The notes under the pieces: generated by a model | Told to the model about the DNA's origin: nothing | Seen by the model: only the letters and a program-made list of their open reading frames with translations | Database searches by the model: none | Shown: positions 25,001-38,700 of the stretch, piece by piece | Position numbering within the stretch: the stretch's first letter is position 1 | Layout of the letters: the number at the start of each line of letters is the position of its first letter | NCBI RefSeq assembly: GCF_014356525.2 | Contig: NC_052514.1 | Span: forward strand, 6,843,019 to 6,907,018 | Source of the DNA: Nilaparvata lugens | Taxonomy: Eukaryota; Arthropoda; Insecta; Hemiptera; Delphacidae | DNA length: 64,000 nucleotides | Reading direction: 5' to 3' | Translations under genes and position numbers: made by a program

Positions 25001-28000
25001 TGAATGAAAAAGACTAAGAAATTGTCAAAAACCACAAGATTTATTGATACTTGGAAAGACCGGTTTCGGTTATTACACCATTATTCTATTATAATAAAGA
25101 TTCTATTATATTACAACATATATATTATACATAGTAATATAGTAAATTAGTTAGTAACATATTATTATTATTATTATTATTATTATTACTAGTCGTAGAG
25201 CTCCCGAAGTGGAAGACGCTGAGTAAAATCATGATCATCGATTTTTATTAGACTTGGCGGTTTTCTTGTTCGCCCACCAGCTTTTCATTCTCTGAGAAAA
25301 AGAAGCTTTTCTTCTTCACTCCATCTTGTGCCAACTCTTGGTGCTTTTATCTCTGGAATAATTTCCCATTTGTTCACTTTTGTTTTGAAATTATTTCTAT
25401 TTTTAATTTCATCATACATATTATTATAAACATTATTCTATTATAAACAATAAAGAGTTTATCAGAGATTGACAATGGTGTAATAACCGAAACCGGTCTT
25501 TCTAAGTATCAATACATCTGTGGTTTTTGACAATTTCTTAGTCTTTTTCATTCAATATGAATAATTACCACAATATCAACTTCTCAACTACACAAAAAGA
25601 TTATTATTATTAATGATGATCAATTCCATCTCAAATATATTCTACTCGTATATCTCAAATCACACATTCATTTTTTGTGATAGGCCTCATTTCAGTATTT
25701 TAAATTGTTTATATTTTTTTGTCATAGTCATTCAATATCAGCTATTTCACATCCATGAAATCAAGCCGGAAAACAGCTGATTGTAGAACAAATAAACATA
25801 TGATTCTCATTACAGCATACTATACTGTAATAAAATCATATGTTTTCTTTACAGTTGTCACGTTATTCTTTATATTTAAATAACGATTAGCGTCCTGCTT
25901 GGCATCAGTCGGTAGAGCATGAAAATTTGATATAATTATATAATTAGGTCGTGGTTTTTTAATAGGATTCAGTCTCATAAAAATCTTCTAGGCCTAGGTA
26001 TGGGCTTCCCCTATAACTCTTGTAATCATTAAAAATAAATATATATAAATATGATACTTATACTATAGTGTTGAGGAATAAAAATAAATTGCACACCATA
26101 AACATTTTGATACATATTAAACAATAAGGAAAAAATAGATCGAGGCAAAAAATATAAAGAGCGATAAAAAAATATAATATAAAAATAGAACAATAATTGA
26201 AATCAGTAAAATATCACAGGCTAAACTTTATATTCTAGATTTATGGCACGAATCATTACCATGTGCCTTTATCTTAAAATCATATGCATCCTTTTGCATG
26301 TAGCTGCGATAGGCGCTTGCTAATACTTGTCGACTTGGACAATTCAATTAAAAAATAGGTTCTTTAAGATCAACTTGATAAATTAGCCATTAATAATCCA
26401 ATATAATATATATCTATATATATATATATATATATTAAATTCTCTAGTACTTAGTAGATTTCTTGTATTGAAAATATTTTATCTCAGGGTGCAAGATTCG
26501 GCACCTGATGGAATAGGTAGAGCAAATCATCTAGTGAATTAGAGCTATAAACACTATCGCAAATTCTATTGCAAAATTAAAGATCATATGAATGTGTTTT
26601 AATAGCCTAGATTTTATACTTCTTTGATCCAATGGAATTTTCTGAAATGTATTGATCTATTTTTTCCTTCAATAAAATACCTTTAATACTAATTTTACTT
26701 GCGCAAGTATTTCTCTTATTAATTCTTAATTTATAATAAACCCTTTCGACGAGCTAGCTTGATCATTAGATAGATTCGAAGCACTAGGGCGCCCATCACT
26801 AATTCAAATTTATCACTCACGTGTCGAAAATCTTCTTATAAGCCGCCGATGTCGATCCAAACCTATGGTCCTGGAATACGGTAGCCGGAATCGTCTCTTC
26901 CAAGGGGTTATAAATTTATTTGAAATTGAAAATGACTTCTGCTTTACAAAGCATCACAAAGTCTTTTAAGAAATTTAATAATTTGATTAACTTTAACTTT
27001 TACAATTTATTAGCAAGGTACTACGCTCTAAAATATTTGGGGTCCTCTCATGGTGGCATTTGGCTGGCGAGTGCTGGTTCTCCTTTCTCAATTTTACAAA
27101 TCTTACTTCCGACTTTCAAATTAACATAAAATTTGAATATCTTAGTCCTCCGCCATTTAGGTTCAAATAGGTCGTACAAAAAATATCAAATTATTACTTA
27201 GGTTGTGCGTTTAATAATTTCTTTGCTTCGAGCCATATCGATAACATAGACTATACAATGTTTTAACATAAATCCAGGACATTTATATAAATATATAGAA
27301 ATATTTTGAATGGCCTACAGTTGCCGCCTATTAACTGCCGTTGTGCTATTGGTGCATGCAAATTTTATTCGGTATCATGCGCCTGGTACCTCCTATTTCC
27401 TGAATACACTTAATTATTTATTTGGTTTTTTGGTATGCTCTCTACATGCTAGCTAATATTCTATACACTAATATTGTTTCATGCTACCTAATAATTAGCC
27501 ACGTGATCATGTGTTTTTTCACATTGCATACGTTTGATTGCAATAGAGCTCTGCCAAGGGGTTTTGGTCAGATTCTACGTTGCTCGATTTGATCGATCTC
27601 TAGGTCACCGATCCCTGAATGCATATACCTAACCTCAATCTTCAAAATATTTCATATAATAATATTTTATTAGCAACAAATTCCTTCAAATCCTTTTTAG
27701 GTTTTTGTACCGTTTAGCCAGAACAAGCTGATGCTATCTAATCTTAATTATTATCTATTTGGCGATATTAGCCAGTTACTTTATTTCAGACCTATTACTA
27801 TTCGGTTAGGGATTTTTATCTACCAAATTCGATGCTTTACACGCGCCCCTGGGTTTGAATTCAAAATATTTGAGAATCACAATGTTTTTAATGAAAATCC
27901 ACCCTTCAATACATTGATATATACTATACTTTATTTATAAATTATACTCTCAGACTTCTATCACAGTTCGCAGACATATCTGCTGCATCTCTTTAGACCT

Positions 28001-31000
28001 CTATCAAATACAATAACAAATTCTCCTCCTCAACACACATAAAATATCATAAACATAATCTTCTAAACGCATTCCTCCTTACAAACACTTAAAACATAAT
28101 ATTTTTAAATTCGCCGCTCGCAGGGCCGCCAACCTAACTACACACATTTCTTGATTCTCACAATTGATTCTTCTCAGACAATAATTTCAATTTACAAAAC
28201 TTCTGGGCTTATATCTTATAGTACATCTTAGGTCTTAATATAAATAATTTTCTATGCGTCAGGTACAATACTTTTCTTTTGCTAATGGCTCTTTGGTTTT
28301 TGGTAGCTAGCATTCACTTTAGGTTTTTTCAGGGTATAAACATGGCATAACTAACGGTAATAAATATAAAACATATAAATTAATGTACTAACATTGATAA
28401 ATATAATAAATAACAATAATAAATAACAATTTTGGGGTTACAATACTTTTTTATATCATGTTGAGCGCTACATTCGATTCGGGTGGCTTTGGCCAGCTGA
28501 CTGCTTGTTCTACGTTTCACATTGCTTACGTCAGAACTGGTTGTCGGAACTTGTAATTAACCTAACTGCTGTATTTTTTCCTTTTAAAGGTAATTAACAA
28601 ATTTTAATTATTCTATCCCCGCTTGTGTCTTTTTTATTTGATGTAACTAATTTAATTACATATTCAAAAATTACTCCCTTGCTTGTTGCAGGTTTTGATA
28701 GTTGGAAGGAAACGAAAAATCTGATTTGTTGACGCGAGGTGGCCTCATCAATATTAAATTTATTAAGAAAGGTTAGTAATTGGCTTGATAGTGGTGTTTT
28801 CTTGATTACTTATCGTATTATTTCAAATTCGACGATATTGCATGTGGAAATGTGTGATTTACTTGCATCTTCTTGCATTCTGTTTTAGATGTTGCTGTAG
28901 GCGTTCGGTTATCTGCTGTCCGTTGTTGATTGTTGAGGCTGTCCTAATTGACAATTTTTCATCATAAATTTAAAGCCCTTGTATCTCGTGTATTCTTCAA
29001 ATAACTCCTTGTTCCTTAATAATAATTCTTAATCTGTTCTTTCCGATCATCTGCACTCTTAACTCATCTTCCTTTCATTTTCGTTTAAAATTCTCGATCT
29101 CGGTTCATTATAACTCATTATGCTCAAGACAATAAACATTTTATAATATTAGCTTCCCAATTTTCAATAATAGATTTTTTAATAATAACAATATAATATT
29201 TTCCATATATCTACAACACAGTCTTTTATAATATCAGCCATCATAACAAACATTAAACACCATATCCAACATTTATCATCTTTTCAATAGCATAATATCC
29301 AGGTACTTTCACTCTTAATATTATTTTTTAATTCTTTCACTCTTCCTAGACACCGTTATCCTTCATCAGTCTCAATAAGTAGTTCACTCCATTATTTTCC
29401 CGGCATGAATCCATAATAGTATTCCTATCAGTTCCGTTTTTAATCCATTCATTTGGTCCATTTTGCCGGTCACATAGCTGATTTGCTCTCTTGAAACGTA
29501 TGTGCTGCGGATGCATGACGTTGGTCCCTTCCTGTCCTCCTCGGTGTCGGTCCGGTATCCTCCTCGGGCGTTTAAATCGTGCATGCGGCCGGTATGCGCG
29601 CGCGTGGTTCCTCCTTCGTCGCTTCTTCCGCCTCCGGGCCTTGCGATGCATCTTCTTCTCCCGAATGCCGTCCTCTCGTTCTTGATGCCGGTCGGGTGTC
29701 CTCGGGCGCCTCCGTCTCCGGGCCTTGCGGTGGTCGCTCCTCTTGTCCGGTAGTCCGTCCTCCCTGGTGTCATCCTCTTGGTCCTCTATCTTGGGGTCCT
29801 TGGTCCGCTTCGGTGGGGTACAATGATATGGGTGCATAGATTCTGTGCGCGGATGCATGGTGGCGGTCTCCTCCTGGCGATTGTTTATTTTTAGCAGTGA
29901 TTCTTCGGTGGCGGGTTGCTCTTCGGTGGGGAACAGGATACTTAAAATGGGTTGTTGCTTGCGGCTGGTTTTAATTGCATGGTGGGCGGCGGTTTTTTGT
30001 GGTAGGCTGTCTTGTATTGGCTTCGGTTCTTCTAATAATATTTTCGGTAAATCATTTCTAAAGGTGGTGTATGATGTTGAAATATCTTGATTTTCTTGGT
30101 TTTTTTCATTTGAGCTTGTGCTTGTTATATCGGGGGTATCATATAGTCCTGGTTTATTAGCTGTAGTTTTCTGTATATCTGGTGGTGGGTCGTTGGGTGC
30201 TGGGTTCCGGGTTTTTTGTTGATTCAATCCTGTTGCATGCGCTAATGTATAATTTGTACTTATTTGATGAGGTGGCGGTTTTATGATTCCTGTTATAATT
30301 ATTGTGAGCATAACCATTATTTGTGTTAAATCGATCACGGCCATCATAGTGATTCCTACAGTTGCTCTGCTGGGCATAATGGTTGGTTGTGCGATTTTGA
30401 AATTTTTCATTATTCCAGTTACCATTTTGCTTGTGCTCATAGCGGCGTTCAAATTGAGGAGTAGGTCGTGAGCAATCATATGGTACTGATTCATAGGCTT
30501 GGCTGGTGTACTGATTAATTTTTGAATTAGGTTGATTCTGTGCATACATTTGATCTGACCGGTGATTTTGATATTGCCATCATAGATTGTATATTGTATA
30601 AATAATCAGCTGTTTGCAACTAGTTATTGGCTGTGTAGCCAATGCTGTTCTGACTTGGAAAGGTAGCTTTTTTACGATTATATTTGCTAAAACTGAATCA
30701 CACATTGGCTCATCTAATTGAGCATTTTTCAGTTTAAGGGTATTAACAAAATTGATGGATGTGTCGTCTGTCCTAGAATTAAACTCACAAGCAATGATAT
30801 TGGCTAGTGCATCCATTTGTCTATTTTTACTCCAATATTGTTCCAGGAAAGCTGCACTGAACTCGTCTAACGTCCTGAATTCGTGATTATGGATCTGGAA
30901 GAACATCAGAGGTTCACCGCTTAACAAACTGGATAATCGAAGACGCCAAAAATTCCAAGAGGTGGGTGTTAATGATTGAACTAGTTTTATCTGATCTATA

Positions 31001-32750
31001 AATTCTTTAGGTTGGAGATAGCTGTCTGTATTGTCAAAACGGCCTAATTCATTGAAACTGTGTAGTGAATCAAACGTTGCTATGGGAATAGGCTCTATAT
31101 TCTCGTGCGGAAATTGATGTATTTGACTTTCAAGTTGTACTAACTTCTCTTGGGCCTGTTTCCAATGACTAGAAGCTTCTGTTTCATTATCTACTACTTC
31201 GGCATTTAATTCAGATGAAAATAATTGCTGTTCTCCAACGGCTGTCTCCAATGAATTAAGTTGTACTATGTTTTGATTTATATCAGAATTTGGGTGAGCT
31301 ATTTCATGAATTTGCGAAGTGTTTTGTGCTGGTAGTTGTCTATTCTTTCGTTTAACTCACAAGTGACAGTATCTATTTTTGCTGTTAAATCGGTTGTAAT
31401 TAGTTCTTGATTTTCAGCGGTAGATGCTGGTATTGTGTCCGCAGTTTCCTTACCCGTTCTTACCGATGTATCCTTCAATGATTCCCGCATTTCCTTCATT
31501 TCCGCCTTCAAGTCCTTCATTACCATGGTCATTGTTTTTTCTAAACTATTAGAAAATGACTTGATCATCCCCTCTACTATAACCCTTCTTATTGCTTCTT
31601 GGGAGACATTTAACAGTTTATTACTGTTCACAGGATTCTTGGTGGTGATTGAAGAGATCTGGGTGTTGGACTCCATCGCGCCCCCCTCAGCGTCGATCTC
31701 CGCTACTATCGCCGTCTGCAGTGTGTCTGCTACCTTACTTTGCGTGGACGAAAAGAGACTCATATTTTAAAATGGATTAAGTGTCAAGTGTTTGTTAAAA
31801 AAGTGAAAGTTTTGGCCAACAAGGCATTAATAAGGACACAAATGAGGATAGGCCTATGGACATTACAAGCCAGGTAACCTATTTATTACTTAAGCTCTTA
31901 TAATATAATAATACTATTCATTGATTTCTGACTAGCAGTTTAGGCCCATAAAATATAATAGCTCTCTCTATAAAATATATTTTCTACAATAATAATATAA
32001 AATTTTCTTTAAAACATATAATTTCTCCTTATTTAAAGCTATTGATTCCCCAAAAAGTAATACAAATTTTACTTCGCCTGTTTTCCTCAATACTCGTATA
32101 AGTTATCTATAATTTTCAATATGGTTATTGACTTAATTTCAAATAATTATTCAATGAGCTCGGCTCTCATCATCAGCCCCACGTTGGGCGCCATGTTTTA
32201 TGTCACGTTATTCTTTATATTTAAATAACGATTAGCCTCCTGCTTGGCATCAGTCGGTAGAGCATGAAAATTTGATATAATTATATAATTAGGTCGTGGT
32301 TTTTTAATAGGATTCAGTCTCATAAAAATCTTTCTAGGCCTAGGTATGGGCTTCCCCTATAACTCTTGTAATTCATTAAAAATAAATATATATAAATATG
32401 ATACTTATACTATAGTGTTGAGGAATAAAAATAAATTGCACACCATAAACATTTTGATACATATATTAAACAATAAGGCAAAAAATAGATCGAGGCAAAA
32501 AATATATAAAGAGCGATAAAAAATATAATATAAAAATAGAACAATAATTGAAATCAGTAAAATATCACAGGCTAAACTTTATATCTAGATTTATGGCACG
32601 AATCATTACCATGTGCCTTTATCTTAAAATCATATGCATCCTTTTGCATGTAGCTGCGATAGGCGCTTGCTAATACTTGTCGACTTGGACATTCAATTAA
32701 AAAATAGGTTCTTTAGATCAACTTGATAAATTAGCCATAATAATCCCAAT

Positions 32751-32793
<43 letters not shown>

Positions 32794-35700
32794 TTCTCTA
32801 GTACTTAGTAGATTTCTTTGTATTGAAAATATATTTTATCTCAGGGTGCAAGATTCGGCACCTGATGGAATAGGTAGAGCAATTCATCTAGTGAATTAGA
32901 GCTATAACAAACTATTGCAAATTTCTATTGCAAAAATTAAAGATCATATGAATGTGTTTTAATAGCCTAGATTTTATACTTCTTTGATCCAATGGAATTT
33001 TCTGAAATGTATTGATCTATTTTTTCCTTCAATAAAATACCTTTAATACTAATTTTACTTGCGCAAGTATTTCTCTTATTAAATTCTTAATTTATAATAA
33101 ACCCTTTCGACGAGCTAGCTTTGATCATTAGATAGATTCGAAGCACTAGGGCGCCCATCACTAATTCAATATTTATCACTCACGTGTCGAAAATCTTCTT
33201 ATAAGCCGCCGATGTTGATCCAACTCCTTATGGTCCTGGAATACGGTAGCCGGAATCATCTCTTCCAAGGGGTTATAAATTTATTTGAAATTGAAAATGA
33301 CTTCTGCTTTACAATAGCATCACAAAGTCTTTTAAGAAATTTAATAATTTGATTTAACTTTAACTTTTACAATTATTAGCAAGGTACTACGCTCTAAAAT
33401 ATTTGGGGTCCTCTCATGGTGGCATTTGGCTGGCGAGTGCTGGTTCTCCTTTCTCAATTTTACAAATCTTACTTCCGACTTTCAAATTAACATAAAATTT
33501 GAATATCTTAGTCCTCCGCCATTTAGGTTCAAATAGATCGTACAAAAAATATCAAATTATTACTTAAGTTGTGCGTTTAATAATTTCTTTGCCTTCGAGC
33601 CATATCGATAACACACACAAAAACATGCTCCTGTAAAATATCAATTTTTATTTAAATAAAGTGGAGTTTTGACAGCATTTCAAGTCTCTTTCACTACAAC
33701 CAAGAAATTCCTGATTCGGAATTTGTAAACTAGGTTATGTTTTTAGAATGCATGTAGTAGCTTCAGCACAAGCAGGTAATGTTTTCTAATTTTAAATTAT
33801 TATTCTTCAGATTGTTATGACAAAAAATAGTGTACGTTACTTGGACGTGAATGTCTTTTGCAGTGCTCGAATGAAATTCTAGTCTCGGCTAACGCCTCTA
33901 CTTGAAACATCATTCTCGCCTGCAAAAGGCCCCTTCCCATCCTTGTGGGGTAAGATACTAATGTGAGAAATTGAATTGATTTAGCCGAATGTGCATGAAT
34001 GTAATTAAACTGATACTCAAAATTGAAAAAACAGCAATTATTATCAATAATGGGTTAATATAAGAGACATTTTTTCAGCTGCTAAAAAAAATCAACTTCA
34101 AGTGACAAGAGGCCTTTCATAAATAAGCGATTTAAATATACTTCTTCAATGCTGTTTTCCATCACGAACTGCTTATTATTAAATCACTTTTTGCTATATA
34201 AAAAAAAAAACGATTAGCAGTCAGATATTTTACAATAAATGAATTAATCACTCACTGTGACAACGACATCTTTCACAGTGAGTGATTAATTCATTTATTG
34301 TCAAATATCTGACTGCTAGTCGTTTTTTCTAATAGCAAAAAGTGATTAAATATACTGTATGTTTAATGCTACCAGAAATCCTTATTCAATTCTAAAATTC
34401 CAACGACTCGTTACAGTGATACTCGAACTACGTCTTCATCTTCTAGTATGTAAATTTTGTGATATTCGTATGTTGCAGATCCACACATGTTCCCGTGGGA
34501 GAAGACCAGGAGCAACATATGCAAATCGCACAAACTCTTGCCAGACAATTTAATAATCGGTTCGGAGTCACTTTTCCAATTCCCCAGACAATCATGGCTA
34601 GTGAGTATAGCAATAACAATAAACCTGTTTTAAACTCTATCTTACTCTGGTACTTACTATTGTATAGTAAGGTCAAGGTTATAATGGTAGTGAAGAAAGA
34701 TAGGAGGACAGCGTTGCTGATTCGCTGCCTTGCCACCGCCTTCTTTAAGGTGCGTACAGATTTACGCGCCGCGAACATGAGCAATTCACTTTTAATCAGC
34801 TGTAAGCAAATGACAATTTTTATATATGTATCTTACCGTTTCTGTAAAAAACAGATATAATCAGCTGATTGAAAGTGAATTTCTCATGTTCGGGGCACGT
34901 ATATCTGTACGCACCTTTAGATGATGACTGATACCGGTATATCTAATGAAATATAAACTGTTCATTTTTGTTTAAAATGATTAAAATTATTATATTATGA
35001 TCGTCAAGAAAAATATTTTTCAAAAAATGAATAATACATTTTCATAATTGAGATTGATTATTATATTTATTGTACTTCTACGATATTAAAGAACGATCTG
35101 GCAAGGTTTCAGAGGTAGAAAGGGATAGCGCTATCTGTTTATCGAATGATGGACAAGGATAGCAACACCAATGTTAATCATCTAATACTGACATTATAAC
35201 GTCACAGATAAACCTCACTATTTGACCGAACGAAGTGAGGTCTAAGATTCAAGTCGACGGTTTGGTATTTCTCTTAATGTTTAAATGTTTGAATGTTTAA
35301 ATGTTTAAACGTTTATATGTTGCGCATTTACGGCGAAACGCGGTAATAAATTTTCATGAAATTTGACAGGTATGTTCCTTTTTTAATTGCGCGTCGACGT
35401 ATATACAAGGTATTTGAAAAATTTGCATTTCAAGTATAATATAAAAGAAAAAAGGAGCTTTCCTTCATACGCCAATATTAGAGTAGAAATCAGACTATAG
35501 AATTATTCATCATAAATCAGCTGACAAGTGATTAAACAGATGTGTGGAGAAGCCAGTCTATTGCTGTATTTCCATAAGGTCTATAGTTTCAATCCGGTAC
35601 TTGTGGATGAGAATACTGCGTGAGATCTACTGCTCACAGAACTACTAGTCATAGATACAATTAATAATAATGGTCTATGACTATTTATTATGGATTTATT

Positions 35701-38700
35701 TGTGGATTTATTTAAATTGGAACCGTTTTGGCAATATCTACTATTACTTCAGGCCCCACAACTGATATCTAATAAACTATGACGTCATCACATGTAGATC
35801 CATGATCTACTGGCGGTAAGCAAGCGAAATAGAACAATACCTACTATTACTTAATAGTAATAGTAGGTATTGAATAGAAGCGCTGATGCTTGTTTTCACA
35901 TCTGATATGGTAATCAACAAAATTGGAATTACAAATACAATTTTCACGGTCTTCCATTTTAATGAATATGGTTGTTTATCATTCTTCTAATATTCGTTTG
36001 TGAAAGTAATAATGAATTTGGGGTTTTAAATCATGGGATACTGTTGTGTACCTAGTGTCCCTGTTGGGAATTATAACAAGACTCCAAAAGTTTCCGTACG
36101 GTATTTTCTTTTTCGAAAGATGAAACTTTGAAACGAAAATGGATACGAGCGATAAGAAGAAAGAACTTCAATTCTACAAAACAACGGTTTACATGAAGTG
36201 TAGAAGAACAGTGTAAATAAAGTGTGAAAGAACAGTGTAAATAAAATGTGAAATAACAGCGTAATTAGAGTGTGGAAAAACAGTGAAATTCAATTAAAGT
36301 GTGTGAAAGAACTTTTGAACTAATAAGTTAAAATGTAAATGCAAAGTGTTGGAACTGTCCATAACATCATAATATTAAAGGTTTCACCCAACTGAAAAAC
36401 AGTTTCCTGATGGGTTTCTTTGTATCACAGATTTATTGTGATAAAGTTTGTGGGAGCCTATTTCCTAATAAAGAGTTACATCAAATTTGGTTTATCTTTG
36501 ATTTACCTCTCCTTCGATTCTGATACAGGCTATTACTAAGTATTTTTTGATTGAGATGAATTTATCAATAGCTCTATCACTGAATCGAGTAGGCCTATGT
36601 CTATCAAGCTGAAATTATGGATAAATTATTGCATTTGTGGAATAATTATTTATTTTAATAAAATTTCTATTCATTGAAATACAAATGTCTTAAATCTGAA
36701 ATTTAGATAGAATTCCATCCAATAAAAAATCGATACAGTAACAAAAGTCACATTGATAAGCTAGTAGAAACTACTATGATCTAGGAAGAATCAATCTACA
36801 TGTTATGACGTCATTAATTAGTTGTGGGGCCTGAAGTAATAGTAGGTATTGGTTTTGGGCTTGAGCGTGTAGTTCTTTTCTGAAAGTTGTGTAATTCTGA
36901 CTGATTGTATGAACATAATGGGACTTGTGAATCATTGGGGATAACTTTTGAAAGTCTATAAGATATTTTGTAATTTTTGTGCCGCAGGCGATGAACGCAA
37001 CCGGGTCCGCAGCCTGCGTGAGCCGCAACGCAAGATGTCCAAATCGCATGCGGATGCCAAGTCGCGCATTCAACTCACCGACACTCCCGAGGTCATAGTT
37101 GAAAAGGTAACTAACTTACTAATTATTTATACTAGTTTGTCTTTTCGGTCTCAAAATTTTATAGTTTTTTCAAAATTTGGAATTTTCTAATTAATTGTGA
37201 TTGATTTAATTTAGTTTGGGAGTATTTTTTTAAATTTAGAAATGATTTAAATTGAGTGTGCAATTGATGAATGTTGTGCTTGTGACACATAACCTAGCTA
37301 CATTTGGACTGTTGTATAAATTAGAATTGGAACCATTTTGGGCTTATAAGCCTGTGGTACTTTTATGTAAGTTGTGTAATTATTCTAAATGATACTCAGC
37401 TTCTATTTTATGAAAACGATGTGATAGCGCTATCTGATTTGTCGAATGATAGACAAGGATAGCAACACTAATGCTAATCAAATACATACTGCTATTATAA
37501 CGTGGACACCCTTGTACAGGGTTGGTGAAAATTATGGAAACACCTTAATATTTCTTTTACAAAGGAAATTTAACAATATGTCTGTTTGGGAATCCTATTA
37601 GAATTGAAAAAAACACTTTTCTGTCTATATCCCCAATCTGATCTATCGTGAAATTTTCCTTGTAAAAGAAATATTAACCTGTTTCCATAATTTCTACCAA
37701 CTCTGTTTAGTCTATATTGCAAGTTTGATTTTATCTGTAATGATTTTCGACCAACCATTTTATGATTAGTATAACTATGTAATGATTATCGACCTCACTA
37801 TATAGTCGGTGATGTAAGTTTGATTTCATCTGTAGTGATTTTCGACGAACTAATTAACTGCATCGTTTTAATTGAAGGTGAAGAAGGCGGTGACTGATCA
37901 CACGTCGACAGTGACGTATGAGCCGGAGAAAAGGCCAGCGGTCAGCAATTTAGTGCTGCTTCACTCGCTCGCTTCGGGGAAGACTTGTGAGGAGATATGT
38001 AGCGAGGCTAGCGGTATGGATACTGGACGGTTAGTGCGCAAAACTCTTTCTTCTTCTTCCAAAGCTCCTGTTATAACGTGAACCCAACTAAAGGAAGCGT
38101 TTTAAATGGCAATTGTTCAATTATTTAAATTATTTAGAATTGATTTTCAGTACCTATGTACTTATTAAATCTTTGAATAATATTATTATTCATCTTTATT
38201 CTTCATCTAAATATATAAACAGAAATTGCTCGTATAATAGTATAGGATAAGGCAGGGTTTCAATATTTTTCATGATAAATCATCATATGGGAAACAAATT
38301 CAAAAGTGAACTGAGTTTATTAACATAAGTGAGTTTTTGATCTTGGAGAAAAGAAATAACAGTTTTTAAGAGTAAATTATGATTCAGCTGTAAATTGTGA
38401 TACAACTGAATGAACTAGAACAGGTGACATCAGATACTAATGGATGGGAAAACTGCGTGAGGTCCACTGTTCACAGAACTACTAGTATTAATATTAATCT
38501 TTATTATTTATTGATTCATTCAATAAGTACATCATCAATTCAATTCAATTCAATTCAATTCAGTTTATTTCCAAAAACATATTACACGAATAAGAAATAC
38601 AATATACAACATATTTTGGAATCCCCCTACTAGACTATCCATCTGTGTGTAGGGGGGGAGTTCCACTTCATACATAATAAGCTTAATCTGCTCATAGAAG

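Larger units (their letters stand above)
25856..33613 (-). mobile_element. LTR retrotransposon, gag-only (non-autonomous)
   Basis: A 7.76-kb element in reverse orientation to WARS2. Two near-identical LTRs of about 1.4 kb (25856-27246 and 32201-33613) begin TGTCACG and end GATAACA on the plus strand. The primer binding site, seven bases from the element's 5' LTR, is complementary to tRNA-Lys(CUU). The gag-like region is broken and no protease, reverse transcriptase, RNase H, integrase or env can be found, so mobility would need proteins from elsewhere. No clear polypurine tract or target duplication was found. High LTR identity suggests a fairly recent insertion; the gag lesions may be decay or assembly error. 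Confidence 0.9.
23540..34478 (+). other. WARS2 intron 4
   Basis: 10.9 kb. Contains a MITE (23615-23972), a hairpin element (24411-24606), a decayed copy of the end of exon 4 (24614-24690), an inverted-repeat element (25001-25557), a full LTR retrotransposon (25856-33613) and another MITE (34179-34352). Confidence 0.85.
35725..36858 (+). mobile_element. P-superfamily (1360/Hoppel-like) element relic with TSD
   Basis: The element spans 35732-36851. Inverted termini begin CAATAYCTACTATTACTTC, and the first 31 bases of the two ends differ at one position. GTTTTGG flanks both sides (35725-35731 and 36852-36858), a 7-bp target duplication. The interior encodes a broken THAP domain (36033-36196), the DNA-binding domain of P-type transposases. 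CA termini and 7-bp duplications fit the 1360/Hoppel branch. The host sequence is a SINE-like repeat that resumes after the element. Confidence 0.7.
34601..36987 (+). other. WARS2 intron 5
   Basis: 2387 bases holding a degraded mariner MITE with a nested MITE, a family B copy and a P-like element relic. GTGAGT donor and TGTGCCGCAG acceptor. Confidence 0.85.

Noticed and set aside
25890..25960. A functional tRNA-Lys gene inside the LTR
   Set aside because: The anticodon arm is replaced by AT-rich sequence, the acceptor stem does not form and the B box is degraded.
29346..30545. Retrotransposon pol or env in the 399-codon frame
   Set aside because: No protease Asp-Thr/Ser-Gly, reverse transcriptase YxDD or integrase motif is present; the sequence is low complexity and Arg-rich.
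34443..34860. Open frames of 113 and 133 codons around WARS2 exon 5
   Set aside because: The plus-strand one is exon 5 read through into the intron; the minus-strand one is its shadow.
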